Source: Kineosporia aurantiaca JCM 3230 (GTDB taxonomy: Bacteria; Actinomycetota; Actinomycetes; Actinomycetales; Kineosporiaceae). From it: DNA of 64,000 nt. Position 1 is the first letter of the stretch; each line of letters starts with the position of its first letter. Both the position numbers and the translations under genes were made by a program. Below, piece after piece: positions 25,645 through 34,503 of the stretch. The stretch is taken from NCBI GenBank assembly GCA_000719025.1, contig JODP01000007.1:62001-126000 (forward strand). Reading direction: 5' to 3'. The notes beneath the pieces were generated by a model. It was given only the letters and a program-made list of their open reading frames with translations. It was not told the DNA's origin and made no database searches.

Positions 25645-25793
25645 CGTCAGGACAGCGGGCCTTTCGTCACAGTCAGCACGAGCCCACCTCATCCACTCAA
25701 AGCGCACATAACCCATCAAGGTTTCTCGACGCTCCGCAGTCGCCCATCTACACTCTAAAAGTTGGATAGTTATAGAAATATGGATGTGATGAC

Positions 25794-27251
25794 GTGAGTG
25801 CTGGCGTGGAGACGCTGTTCATCGACGGCAAGTGGGCCGCGGCCGACGACGGAGCCCACTTCGACGTCCTCGACCCGGCCAGCGGTGAGGTGATCGACCG
25901 GGCCTCGGACGCCGGAGCGGCCGAGACCCGCCGGGCGATCGCCGCCGCGCAGGGCGCCTTTCCGCAATGGAGCGCGGAGACCGCCTACCACCGCTCGGCC
26001 CGGCTGCTGGAGGCGCACCGGCTGATGCTGGACCGGAAGGAGGCGCTGGCCGAGCTGCTGAGCCTGGAGCAGGGCAAGCCGCTGAAGGCGGCCCGCAACG
26101 AGATCGGCTACGCGGCCGAGTTCCTCAGCTGGTTCGCCGAGGAGGCCAAGCGGGTCTACGGCAGCACCATCCCCTCCTCCCGGGCCGGTCACCGCTTCAC
26201 CGTGCTGCGGCAGCCCCTGGGAGTGGTCGCGGGCATCACGCCGTGGAACTACCCGATCTCGATGATCACCCGCAAGGTGGCCCCGGCCCTGGCCGCAGGG
26301 TGCACGATCGTGCTGAAACCGGCCGAGCAGACGCCGTTGTGCGCGGCGGCCGTGGTCCAGATCCTGGCCGATGCGGGCACTCTGGCCGGGGTGGTCAATC
26401 TGATCACCACGGCCCAGCCTGGGCCGGTGGGGGAGGAACTCCTCCGCTCCGACATCGTCCGCAAACTCACCTTCACCGGATCCACCGAGATCGGCAAGTA
26501 CCTGGCCGCCCGGTCCGCGGAGACGATGAAGCGGGTCTCGATGGAGCTCGGCGGGCACGCCCCGATGATCGTCTTCGACGACGCCGACCCGGCCCACGCG
26601 GCCAAGGGCGCAGTGCTGGCCAAGTACCTCAACACCGGCCAGGCCTGTATCAGCCCCAACCGGATCCTGGTGCAGCGCGGTATCTACCGGGCGTTCTGCG
26701 AGGAGTTCACCGCCCGGGCGGGCCGGCTGGTGGCCGGCCGGGGCAGCACCCCGGGGGTCAGCATCGGTCCTCTGGTCGACGGGGCGGCCCTGGACAAGGT
26801 AGCGGCCCAGGTGCAGGACGCGGTCAGCAAGGGGGCGCGTCTGCTCAGCGGTGGAAGCCGCCTGGAAGAGGGGCAACTGGCGAAGGGCTGGTTCTACGCC
26901 CCGACCGTGCTGGCCGATGTGGACGAGAGCATGCTGATCCACCGCGAGGAGACCTTCGGCCCGGTGGCGGCGATCATGCCGTTCGACGACGAGGCCGAGG
27001 CAGTGGCCAAGGCCAACGCCACCGAGTACGGCCTCGCCTCCTACGTTTACACCAACGACCTGGGCCGGGCCACCCGGGTCAGTGAGGCCCTGCGCTTCGG
27101 CATTGTCGGGATCAACGACATCAATCCCACCGCGGCGGCCGCGCCGTTCGGCGGGATCGGGGTGAGCGGGCTGGGCCGGGAAGGCGGCGCCGACGGCATC
27201 GACGAGTACCTCGACGTGAAGCTGATCGGGCAGGTCGTCGGACCCGCCTGA
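25794..27251 (+). CDS. aldehyde dehydrogenase, succinate-semialdehyde-type
   Basis: A 485-residue ALDH closest in pattern to GabD-like enzymes. Features are ITPWNYPISMITRKVAPALAAGC, LTFTGSTEIGKYLA, MELGGHAP (Glu) and NTGQACISPNRILV (catalytic Cys). GTG start. An A+T-rich stretch (25754-25785) just upstream probably holds the promoter. Oxidises an aldehyde or semialdehyde from the pathway; 57 bp before the ferredoxin reductase. Confidence 0.9.
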   Translation: MSAGVETLFIDGKWAAADDGAHFDVLDPASGEVIDRASDAGAAETRRAIAAAQGAFPQWSAETAYHRSARLLEAHRLMLDRKEALAELLSLEQGKPLKAARNEIGYAAEFLSWFAEEAKRVYGSTIPSSRAGHRFTVLRQPLGVVAGITPWNYPISMITRKVAPALAAGCTIVLKPAEQTPLCAAAVVQILADAGTLAGVVNLITTAQPGPVGEELLRSDIVRKLTFTGSTEIGKYLAARSAETMKRVSMELGGHAPMIVFDDADPAHAAKGAVLAKYLNTGQACISPNRILVQRGIYRAFCEEFTARAGRLVAGRGSTPGVSIGPLVDGAALDKVAAQVQDAVSKGARLLSGGSRLEEGQLAKGWFYAPTVLADVDESMLIHREETFGPVAAIMPFDDEAEAVAKANATEYGLASYVYTNDLGRATRVSEALRFGIVGINDINPTAAAAPFGGIGVSGLGREGGADGIDEYLDVKLIGQVVGPA

Positions 27252-27308
27252 GTTTCGCTGCAGATCTTCCGGACCCAGCGGTCCGGAACCAACCGTGAGG
27301 AGTGAGCT

Positions 27309-28517
27309 GTGACCATCCTTCCCGACAGCGTCGTCGTGATCGGAGCCGGACTGGCCGGCCTGCGCACCGTGGAACGACTGCGGCAGAACGGTTTCGAGGG
27401 AAGTATCACCCTGGTCGGCCGCGAGCCCGACCTGCCCTACGACCGCCCGCCGCTGTCCAAGCAGGTGCTGCAGGAGTCCTGGGCGCCGGAACACACGCTG
27501 CTGACCAGTCTCAAGGCTCTGGAGGAGCTGGGGGTGGACGTCCGCCTCGGGGTCTCGGCGGTCAGCCTGGACAAACGCCGGATCGGCCTGGACGACGGGA
27601 CCGAACTCCATCCGGACGCCGTGGTGATCGCCACCGGAGTGGTGCCCCGGGAGCTGCCCGGCCAGCCCGCGGGCGTCTCCACTCTGCGGACCCTGACCCA
27701 TGCCCGGGACCTCCGCGATGCCCTCACCACCGCGAAGTCCCTGCTGGTGGTGGGGGCCGGGTTCATCGGCGCCGAGGTCACCACGGCCGCCCGCTCGGCC
27801 GGCCTGGAGGTCACCGTCCTCGAGGCCGAGAGCCGGCCCTGCGCGCGGATCCTGGGGGAGAAGGGCGGCGAACTCGTGGCCCGGTTGTTCCGCGAGGCGG
27901 GAGTGGATCTGCGCACCGGTAGCAGCGTGAAGCAGTTCGTGGACGCCCGGACGGTCGAACTCGCCGATGGCGAGAAGCTCACGGCCGACCACATCCTGGT
28001 GGCCGTCGGTGCCGTGCCGGACACCGGATGGCTGGAGGGCGCGGCGCCGCTGATGCCCGGCGGTGACGGCATCATCACCGGTTCCACCGGCCGGATCGAG
28101 CCGCTGCCGTGCGTCTGGGCCCTGGGAGACATCGCCGCCTGGTGGGACCAGCCGCGCCGGCGCAACGCCCGGGCCGAGCACTGGACCAGCGCGGGGGACC
28201 AGGCCTCGGCCGTGGTGGCCGACCTGCTGGGCCTGGAGACGCCCACCCCACCCGTGCCTTACGTCTGGTCCGACCAGTTCGGGCTCAAGCTGCAGGTGAT
28301 CGGCCGGCCCGACCTGGCCGACCAGGTCGAGACGCTGAAGGGCGAGGGGACGTCCGGGGGTGCGGTCAAGGGCACGGTGCTGGGTTACCGGCGGGGGGAC
28401 GCCCTGGTCGCCGTGGCGGCGTTCGGTGCCCCGGCCGCGCTGCTGAGCTATCGCGAACAGGTCGCCGTCGGCACGGCCTCGATCACCACGGTCGCGGTAC
28501 CCGACGACGACGAATAG
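27309..28517 (+). CDS. FAD-dependent ferredoxin reductase
   Basis: A 402-residue oxygenase-coupled NAD(P)H-ferredoxin reductase. It has two dinucleotide folds, VIGAGLAGLRT (FAD) and VVGAGFIGAEV (NAD), plus YDRPPLSK near residue 40, WALGDIAAW and a reductase C-domain. GTG start with GAGGAG nearby. It is not a lipoamide dehydrogenase, because the redox-active CxxxxC is absent. It probably feeds ferredoxin 22222 and the P450. A strong hairpin follows. Confidence 0.9.
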   Translation: MTILPDSVVVIGAGLAGLRTVERLRQNGFEGSITLVGREPDLPYDRPPLSKQVLQESWAPEHTLLTSLKALEELGVDVRLGVSAVSLDKRRIGLDDGTELHPDAVVIATGVVPRELPGQPAGVSTLRTLTHARDLRDALTTAKSLLVVGAGFIGAEVTTAARSAGLEVTVLEAESRPCARILGEKGGELVARLFREAGVDLRTGSSVKQFVDARTVELADGEKLTADHILVAVGAVPDTGWLEGAAPLMPGGDGIITGSTGRIEPLPCVWALGDIAAWWDQPRRRNARAEHWTSAGDQASAVVADLLGLETPTPPVPYVWSDQFGLKLQVIGRPDLADQVETLKGEGTSGGAVKGTVLGYRRGDALVAVAAFGAPAALLSYREQVAVGTASITTVAVPDDDE

Positions 28518-28524
28518 ACCGGGA

Positions 28525-28566
28525 CACGGCTGAAGGTGGGGCCCCGCGGCCCCACCTTCAGCCGTG
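28525..28566 (+). terminator. 19-bp perfect hairpin terminator
   Basis: CACGGCTGAAGGTGGGGCC, loop CCGC, then its exact complement, starting 8 bp after the reductase stop. There is no long T-run, as is common in high-G+C genomes. Ends the ALDH-reductase unit and also stands between it and the convergent gene at 28584. Confidence 0.8.
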
Positions 28567-28583
28567 CTTTGCCCGGTGCGGCC

Positions 28584-28811
28584 TCAGCCGGGTCGCACCA
28601 GATGCCCCAGATCGAGCTGGACCTGCCCGGCCCCGTCGGCCGGATCGACCTGCACGGTGAACCGGGCGCTGGGTTCCCCGTCCCGGCCCGGGACCACCTC
28701 CACCGCGACGATCGTGCCGCTGTGCAGATGGGCGTCGAAGCCGAAACGGGGCATGAACCGCACCCGCTCGCCGGTCTTCCAGCCGCCGGCCGGGTCCCCG
28801 GACGCGGTCAT
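28584..28811 (-). CDS. hypothetical small protein, 75 residues
   Basis: Not recognised. ATG with AGGAGGAGC right upstream, 10 bp after the ABC lipoprotein stop, so co-transcribed with it. Predicted mostly beta (RVRFMPRFGFDAHLHSGTIVAVEVV, then ARFTVQVDPADGAGQVQLDLGHLV). No Cys, signal peptide or membrane segment. A small SH3- or barrel-like fold is possible. Confidence 0.65.
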   Translation of the reverse strand: MTASGDPAGGWKTGERVRFMPRFGFDAHLHSGTIVAVEVVPGRDGEPSARFTVQVDPADGAGQVQLDLGHLVRPG

Positions 28812-28821
28812 GGCGCTCCTC

Positions 28822-30066
28822 CTAGTTGATGGCTTCGCCGCAGAGCGGTGAGGCGTCCTTCTCCGGCACGAATCCGTCCCCTTCCAGTTTCACGTAGTAG
28901 GAGCACTGACGGGCCGCCGTGGCGTTGCCGAAGTCGCGCGCGACCGGCAACAGCCCGTTGCCGTCCCAGGTCTTGTCCGTGCGCAGTGCGGAAACGACGT
29001 CCTCCTGCGAGGCGTCGCACCCGGCCAGTTCGAGCGAGTGCAGGAACAGATCGGCGGTGAACCAGCCCATGGCCTCGCCGAAACCGGGGATCCCGGACTT
29101 GGACCCGGCGTACTTCTGCAGCGCCGCGGTCATCTGCTCGGTCTCCGGAGTCTTCAGCTCGGTGGGCTTCCAGGCGGCGGTGAAGGACAGGCCCTGGGCG
29201 GCCTGGACGGCAGTCGGCGACTGCAGCAGGTCGTTTCCGTACCCGGTGGGCGAGACCAGCGCCTTGACCTTGTAGTCGGCCTGCTTCAGGCCCGCCATCA
29301 CGGCGAACGAGGTCTCCGGGTTGACGCCGAACTGCACCACGTCGGACTTGGAGTTGATGATGCCGAGTACGATCGACCCGACATCAGTGCTGCCGAACGG
29401 CACGCCCTCGTTGATGTAGCCCCGGGCCAGGCCGGCCGCGTCGGTGGAACGCAGGGTTGATTCCATGCCTTCCTTGGCCGAGGGGCTGTCGTAGGCGACC
29501 GCGGCCACCTTGGTGCCGCCCAGGGACTTCGCGTACTGCCCGGCGGTGGCGTAGGTCTTGCTGAAGTCCAGCGGTGGCAGCACGCCGAAGAGGTTGTTGT
29601 CCACCTTGTTCCAGCCCGGAGACCCGTCGAAGGCGCCTCCGAAGAACGGCACCTTCTTGCCGGCCGTGGTCGCGAACTGCGAGGCCCCGTAGAAGAACGA
29701 CGAGACCTCGAGGATTGCGAAGGACTTGTCCTGCTGGACCAGCTTCTGGGCCGCGGCGAGGGTACCTGCCGGGCTCGAGGTGTCATCCGCCGTCGTCACC
29801 TCGAACTGCCGGCTGGCACACTTGCCCCCGGCATCCTGGTAGGCCTTCAGCCGGGCGTCTACGGCCTTGACCGACGGCGAGAAGGATGCGGCCGTGCTCC
29901 CGCTGAGGGAGGTGATCAGCCCAATCTTCACCGGCCCACTCGAGGATCCGGCCGAGCCACCCCCTCCGCCGCTGTCACCACCACACCCCGAGACCGAAAG
30001 CGTCATCGCGCAGACCGCGCCCAGTGCCACGCTGCCCCTCAACCGCATCTGCGTCGCCCCATCCAT
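28822..30066 (-). CDS. ABC transporter substrate-binding lipoprotein (branched-chain type)
   Basis: A 414-residue periplasmic-binding-protein type I lipoprotein. The signal peptide ends in the lipobox LSVSGC, followed by a Gly/Ser linker and VKIGLITSLSGSTAASF, the usual LIV-type opening. The ATG at 30066 is taken; the ATG at 30048 (MRLRG) is equally possible. It is divergent from the permease/ATPase genes, with 873 bp between, and probably delivers the substrate to them. Operator copy 5 lies 69 bp upstream. Confidence 0.9.
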   Translation of the reverse strand: MDGATQMRLRGSVALGAVCAMTLSVSGCGGDSGGGGGSAGSSSGPVKIGLITSLSGSTAASFSPSVKAVDARLKAYQDAGGKCASRQFEVTTADDTSSPAGTLAAAQKLVQQDKSFAILEVSSFFYGASQFATTAGKKVPFFGGAFDGSPGWNKVDNNLFGVLPPLDFSKTYATAGQYAKSLGGTKVAAVAYDSPSAKEGMESTLRSTDAAGLARGYINEGVPFGSTDVGSIVLGIINSKSDVVQFGVNPETSFAVMAGLKQADYKVKALVSPTGYGNDLLQSPTAVQAAQGLSFTAAWKPTELKTPETEQMTAALQKYAGSKSGIPGFGEAMGWFTADLFLHSLELAGCDASQEDVVSALRTDKTWDGNGLLPVARDFGNATAARQCSYYVKLEGDGFVPEKDASPLCGEAIN

Positions 30067-30068
30067 GT

Positions 30069-30086
30069 TTGTCGAAGTATCGAATC
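30069..30086. promoter_or_regulatory. short motif shared with the ArsR promoter
   Basis: TTGTCGAAGTATCGAATC directly before the lipoprotein start resembles TTGTCGAAGCATGAATC (35800-35816) upstream of the ArsR gene. It may be a common binding or promoter element; weak evidence. Confidence 0.25.
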
Positions 30087-30134
30087 AACTCGCCGACATG
30101 ATGCCCAGAACCTGTGACCCGTGTCACCGGCGCG

Positions 30135-30151
30135 GAACAATTATTTGGTTG
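30135..30151. promoter_or_regulatory. operator-like 17-bp motif, copy 5
   Basis: GAACAATTATTTGGTTG, 69 bp upstream of the lipoprotein start. It ties the uptake system to the same regulon as the oxygenase operons. Confidence 0.65.
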
Positions 30152-30939
30152 AAAGGCCGGGGAAGAGGTGAACGGCGGCGATCGGGGCCGATCGTGAGAG
30201 CGCGGGGTGCGGGCAATGCAGGGTTGTGGGGGTGCCGGGCTGGGCGGCGGCCGGCCCGCAAGTCTCTGCTCCGGTGGTCCTGTGCGGGCCGAGGTTGCCG
30301 GCGTGGTGCGAGGCGGGGAAACGGGTTTGCTCGAGCTGGAGGGAACCCGATCGTGGGTCGTAGCGCTCCTGGAGGCGGCTGCGACCTCGGTTGATGGGGC
30401 GCCGTTCGTCGCCGGACAGCGGTGCGGTTCGCAGAATACAGTTCGATCTATTGACGTGCATCACATCGTTCGCGCACGCTGGCACTCGACCGGGTGTACG
30501 GATCGGTCGACCACCAGATCCGTGACCACCGAACGGCGAGGCCGGATCGGCCGGGTAGAAGGCCGAATCGGCAGTGCGGCGGCCAGGGGGCCGGCCCGGA
30601 ATCAGGGGCCGGTGCGCTGGACGCGAGACCTTGGTGATGTGTCGGTCGGAACGCTCAACAAAAAAAGCGTTTCGGGCGTAATGGACGTGAACCTTCGTCC
30701 GCAGGCTGGAAGTGAACTCTGGCCGCGCGAGGCGGAGGTGAACCCTTCGACCGTTGTGCCGGGACGCAAACCCCGGCCAGTGCGTCGGGTGCGAAGCCTC
30801 GGCCAATGGGCCGGATTCACAACGCCTCCTGGTTGGCTGGATCGTTCACCAAACCCCAGATGTCCGGCCCTGAACCGCTCCCGGGCGGTGCACTCACCAC
30901 CCGGCGCTACCTCAGTGCGACCTTGTCGGCCCCGATCCC
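30152..30939. other. 788-bp region without a recognisable gene
   Basis: Long open frames exist on both strands, but their translations are Arg/Pro/Gly/Ser-rich, match nothing I know and have no ribosome sites. One hairpin is visible (ACGGATC 30498-30504 / GATCCGT 30517-30523), and a run of A near 30659. The promoter of the permease operon must lie near the right end. It may hold a decayed gene or an untranslated RNA; I cannot show either. Confidence 0.5.
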
Positions 30940-32982
30940 GTGGAGTGGCAGTTGCTTTCATATCTTCTCGTGGGGCTGGCGCTCGGATCGGTCTATGCGA
31001 TCGCCGCCGGCTCCCTGGTCATCACGTACGTGGCATCGGGAGTGTTCAATCTGGCGTTCGCGGCCATGGCGCTGACGGTGGCCCGGATCTTTTACACCCT
31101 GAACACCGAGCAGGGGTGGCCGATCCCGATTGCGGCGGTGGTCTCGCTTCTGGTGTTCGCGCCGTTGTTCGGGGCGTTTCTCTACCTCGCACTGTTCCGG
31201 TTCCTGCGTGGCCGTTCGATGATCATCAAACTCATGGCCACCACCGGTCTGTCGGTCGCCCTGCCGCCCCTGGTGGACCTGGTGTTCGGGCATCTCACCA
31301 GCACGGCGGCCAGCGGCCTGGCCCCGCGGCCGCTGCGGGTGTTCCGGCCCTTCGGGGCGGTGGTGAACCTGGATCAGGTGATGACCTATCTCGGGCTGGT
31401 CCTGGTGCTCGCGATCGGGGTCGGGTTGCTGCGGTTCACCGAGATCGGGCTGAAGGTGCGGGCGATGGTCGACTCGGAGGCCCTGACCGGGTTGTCCGGG
31501 ACCGATCCGGCCCGGGTCGCGGCCGGGGTGTGGGCGGTCAGCGGGGTGCTGGCCGGGCTCACCGGGATCCTGATCGCGCCGACGGCCGGGCTGTCGCTGG
31601 AGGGGATGACCTCGATGATGGCGGCCGCGTTCGCCGCGGTGGTGGCGGCCCGGTTGCGTAGCCTCCCGATCGCGGTCGGGTCGGCTTTGCTGATGGGGGT
31701 TGCGACCAGCCTGGTTCAGAAGTACATGGACCCGGAGAGTTCCTTCACGGCGGCCGTGGTCCCCAGCGTCCCGTTCGCCTTCATGCTGGTGGCCCTGCTC
31801 TTCTACGCGGTTCGCGGCCGGGCCGGGGACACCGCGGTGGGCGGCTCCCTGGACCGGGCGATCGCGGTGCAGGGCGGGGATCCGGCGACCAGCCCGGTCA
31901 CCGGGTCCCGGAGCGGGACGATCAAGGGGGCAACGACCGGTCCGGGGCGGATCGGGGTCGTGGCGACGGTTCTGCTCCTGGCCGTCGTGGTGGTGTTGCC
32001 CACGGCGCTGGACGACTACTGGGTCGGGCTGATCGCCGGCGGGGTTGCGCTGTCCATCGCGCTGATGTCCTTCACCCTGGTCACCGGTGAGGGCGGGATG
32101 GTCTGGCTGTGTCAGATCACCTTCGCCGGACTGGGCGCCGTGCTCACCGCGGAACTGGCCACCAACCGCGGCTGGCCGACCCTGCTCGCGGCTCTGGCGG
32201 CCGCGCTCATCGTGCTGCCGCTGGGCGTGTTGATCGGTGCCCTGACCATCCGCCTGGGCAATCTCTACATCGCTCTGGTCACCCTCACCTTCGGCTTGCT
32301 GGTGCAGACCCTGGTGCTGACCCAGGATCCGTTCTACAACTACGGGTCCGGGGTGGCCCTGCTCCGGCCGGGCTTCGCCGAGGAGGGCCCGGCGTTCGTC
32401 TACCTCTGCCTGGCCGTCTTCCTTGTGCTTGGGCTGGTCGTGCTGAATGTCCGCCGCTCCACCGCCGGACTGGCCCTGAGCGCCGTGCGCTGGAGCGAGA
32501 ACGGCGCCCGGACCATCGGGATCAGCGTGCTGCAGTCCAAGATCCTGGTCTCCGGTCTGGCCACGTTCGTCGCGGCCCTGGGCGGCGGCTTCATGGCGAT
32601 GAATTACCAGTCCACCTTGCCGGACTCGTTCAACCCGTTCGCCGGGCTGGTCTGGCTCGCGATCCTGGTCACCATCGGCGCTCGCTCGATCATGTCGGCG
32701 CTGCTGGCCGGGTTGCTGTTCACCGTGATGCCCGGGATCTTCTCCACCTACTTCCCCGCGGACCTGGCGCCGGTGCCGACGGTGCTGTTCGGCCTCGGGG
32801 CCCTGGCGCTGGCCCGGAATCCAGAAGGCGTGGTGGCGCAGAATGGCGCGGCCCTGTCCGCATTCGTGGCCCGCCGGCAGAACCGCGGGGCCTCTGACGT
32901 CCCCGGACCGCCTGAATTGCCGGGCGAACCCGTGGGAGCGGGGACGCCGGTCCCGAGCGCGAGCGCAGGAGAGGCGTCATGA
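30940..32982 (+). CDS. fused LivH-LivM-type ABC permease
   Basis: A 680-residue membrane protein joining two permease halves normally made by separate genes. Residues 1-290 are LivH-like (LVGLALGSVYAIAAGSLVITY, helices to about 285). A polar linker covers about 285-345. Residues 345-640 are LivM-like (GLIAGGVALSIALMSFTLVTGEGG, AVRWSENGARTIGISVLQSK). The end is a Pro/Gly/Ala-rich cytoplasmic tail. GTG start. Its stop overlaps the first ATPase (ATGA). It forms the channel of the uptake system with 32979 and 33779. Confidence 0.9.
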   Translation: MEWQLLSYLLVGLALGSVYAIAAGSLVITYVASGVFNLAFAAMALTVARIFYTLNTEQGWPIPIAAVVSLLVFAPLFGAFLYLALFRFLRGRSMIIKLMATTGLSVALPPLVDLVFGHLTSTAASGLAPRPLRVFRPFGAVVNLDQVMTYLGLVLVLAIGVGLLRFTEIGLKVRAMVDSEALTGLSGTDPARVAAGVWAVSGVLAGLTGILIAPTAGLSLEGMTSMMAAAFAAVVAARLRSLPIAVGSALLMGVATSLVQKYMDPESSFTAAVVPSVPFAFMLVALLFYAVRGRAGDTAVGGSLDRAIAVQGGDPATSPVTGSRSGTIKGATTGPGRIGVVATVLLLAVVVVLPTALDDYWVGLIAGGVALSIALMSFTLVTGEGGMVWLCQITFAGLGAVLTAELATNRGWPTLLAALAAALIVLPLGVLIGALTIRLGNLYIALVTLTFGLLVQTLVLTQDPFYNYGSGVALLRPGFAEEGPAFVYLCLAVFLVLGLVVLNVRRSTAGLALSAVRWSENGARTIGISVLQSKILVSGLATFVAALGGGFMAMNYQSTLPDSFNPFAGLVWLAILVTIGARSIMSALLAGLLFTVMPGIFSTYFPADLAPVPTVLFGLGALALARNPEGVVAQNGAALSAFVARRQNRGASDVPGPPELPGEPVGAGTPVPSASAGEAS

Positions 32983-33782
32983 CTCAGGAACCGCAACCCC
33001 GGCTCGAAGCGCACGACATCACGGTCCGTTTCGGTGGGCTGGTGGCTCTGGACTCGGTGAGCATCGACGTCCCGGCCGGCGCGATCGTGGGCCTGCTCGG
33101 GCCCAACGGGGCCGGAAAGAGCACCTTGTTCGCCGTACTCTCCGGGCTGTTGCGCCCAACGGCCGGCACGGTCCGGATGGACGGTGAGGACTTCACCTCG
33201 GCCACCCCGCAGGCGCGGGCCCGGCGTGGACTGGCCCGGACCTTCCAGCACCCTGAGCTTTTCGCGTCCCTGACCGTGCGCGAGCACGTGGTGCTGGGGC
33301 ATCGGATGCGGAACGGACGACGCCGGATCTGGACGGATCTGGTGAACGGCCGGTCCTTCCGGCGTCCCTCATCGACCGAGACGGATCAGGTGGACGATCT
33401 GATCGCGCGTTTCGGGCTCGGCGCGATCCAGCATCAGCCGGTGCTCGGTCTGCCGCTGGGCAGCAGTCGCCTCGTCGAGGTGGCCCGCGCCCTGGCCACC
33501 GAGCCGCGGGTGCTGCTGATGGACGAGCCGTCCTCCGGCCTGGATTCCCGCGAGACGCTGGACTTCTGCGAGACCCTGCGCACGGTGGTCGACGAGCACG
33601 GCGTCTCTCTCCTGCTGGTCGAGCACGACGTGCCGCTGGTGCTGCGGATGGCCGACCGGGTGCACGTGCTGGACTTCGGCGTGAAGATCGCCGAGGGGAC
33701 GGCGGCCGAGGTCCGCGAGAACGCCTTGGTCCGGGCCGCTTACCTGGGCGAGGAAATGCCTGCCACAGTGGGGGAGAAGTGA
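32979..33782 (+). CDS. ABC transporter ATPase, LivG-type
   Basis: A 267-residue ATPase. Walker A GPNGAGKST at 41-49, Walker B VLLMDEPSSGLD, and switch His in LLVEHD. The signature normally LSGGQ is degenerate here: LPLGSSRLVEVARAL. The end is LivG-like (ALVRAAYLGEE). It is coupled to the permease and to the second ATPase; the two ATPases probably form a heterodimer in which one signature is weak. Confidence 0.9.
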   Translation: MTQEPQPRLEAHDITVRFGGLVALDSVSIDVPAGAIVGLLGPNGAGKSTLFAVLSGLLRPTAGTVRMDGEDFTSATPQARARRGLARTFQHPELFASLTVREHVVLGHRMRNGRRRIWTDLVNGRSFRRPSSTETDQVDDLIARFGLGAIQHQPVLGLPLGSSRLVEVARALATEPRVLLMDEPSSGLDSRETLDFCETLRTVVDEHGVSLLLVEHDVPLVLRMADRVHVLDFGVKIAEGTAAEVRENALVRAAYLGEEMPATVGEK

Positions 33783-34501
33783 GGACGATGGCCGGGAACC
33801 TGCTCGAGGTCAGCGGTCTGACCGTCCGGTACGGCCCGGCCCGGGCCTTGGAGGACGTCTCCTTCACGGTGGCCGGGAACACCGCCGTGGCCGTACTGGG
33901 GGTCAACGGGGCCGGCAAGTCCACCCTGGCGCGGGCCCTGTCCGGGCTGGTCCCGATCAGCGCGGGCAGCATCCGGCTCGGCGGTCAGGACCTGACCGGG
34001 AAGTCCCCGGCCCGGTTCCGCCGGGCCGGGATCGTGCATCTGCCCGAGGGCCGGGGCGTGTTCACGAGCCTGACGGTGGCCGAGAACCTGCGCATGGGGC
34101 TGGTTGTCGAACGCGGCGACCGGGCGGCGGCGATCGAACGGGCCTTCAGTATCTTTCCGGTGCTGGGGGAACGGCGGCGTCAGCTGGCGGGCACGCTGAG
34201 CGGCGGTGAGCAGCAGATACTCTCGCTGGCGCGGGCCCTGATGCTGGAACCGTCCGTGGTGATTGCCGACGAGATGTCGCTCGGCCTGGCGCCGCGGATG
34301 GTGGATCTGGTGTTCGAGAGCCTGGAGCGGGCCCGCGCGGCCGGCAGCACCGTGATCATGGTGGAGCAGTTCGCCGCCCGGGCCCTGGGTTTCGCCGATG
34401 ACGCGCTGATCCTGGAACGCGGATCGGTCAGCTGGCACGGGGCCTCCTCCAGCGCCGGGAGCGAGTTGCTGCACCGGTATCTGGGGGAGGCCACCGTCTA
34501 G
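33779..34501 (+). CDS. ABC transporter ATPase, LivF-type
   Basis: A 240-residue ATPase with Walker A GVNGAGKST (41-49), a full signature LSGGEQQIL and Walker B VVIADEMSLGLAP. The GTG start overlaps the LivG stop (GTGA); an ATG nine bases later is an alternative. Final gene of the transporter operon; convergent with the enoyl-CoA hydratase, whose stop lies 3 bp away. Confidence 0.9.
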   Translation: MRTMAGNLLEVSGLTVRYGPARALEDVSFTVAGNTAVAVLGVNGAGKSTLARALSGLVPISAGSIRLGGQDLTGKSPARFRRAGIVHLPEGRGVFTSLTVAENLRMGLVVERGDRAAAIERAFSIFPVLGERRRQLAGTLSGGEQQILSLARALMLEPSVVIADEMSLGLAPRMVDLVFESLERARAAGSTVIMVEQFAARALGFADDALILERGSVSWHGASSSAGSELLHRYLGEATV

Positions 34502-34503
34502 AC

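Noticed and set aside
25770..28181. 803-codon open frame on the minus strand
   Set aside because: Antisense to the ALDH and ferredoxin reductase genes, which carry full family motifs; the translation matches nothing.
27309..28517. Possible lipoamide dehydrogenase (E3) for the E1/E2 system
   Set aside because: The redox-active CxxxxC pair is absent and the sequence pattern is that of oxygenase ferredoxin reductases.
30207..31661. 484-codon open frame on the plus strand
   Set aside because: Its second half is the shadow of the permease gene and its first half has no recognisable domain or ribosome site.
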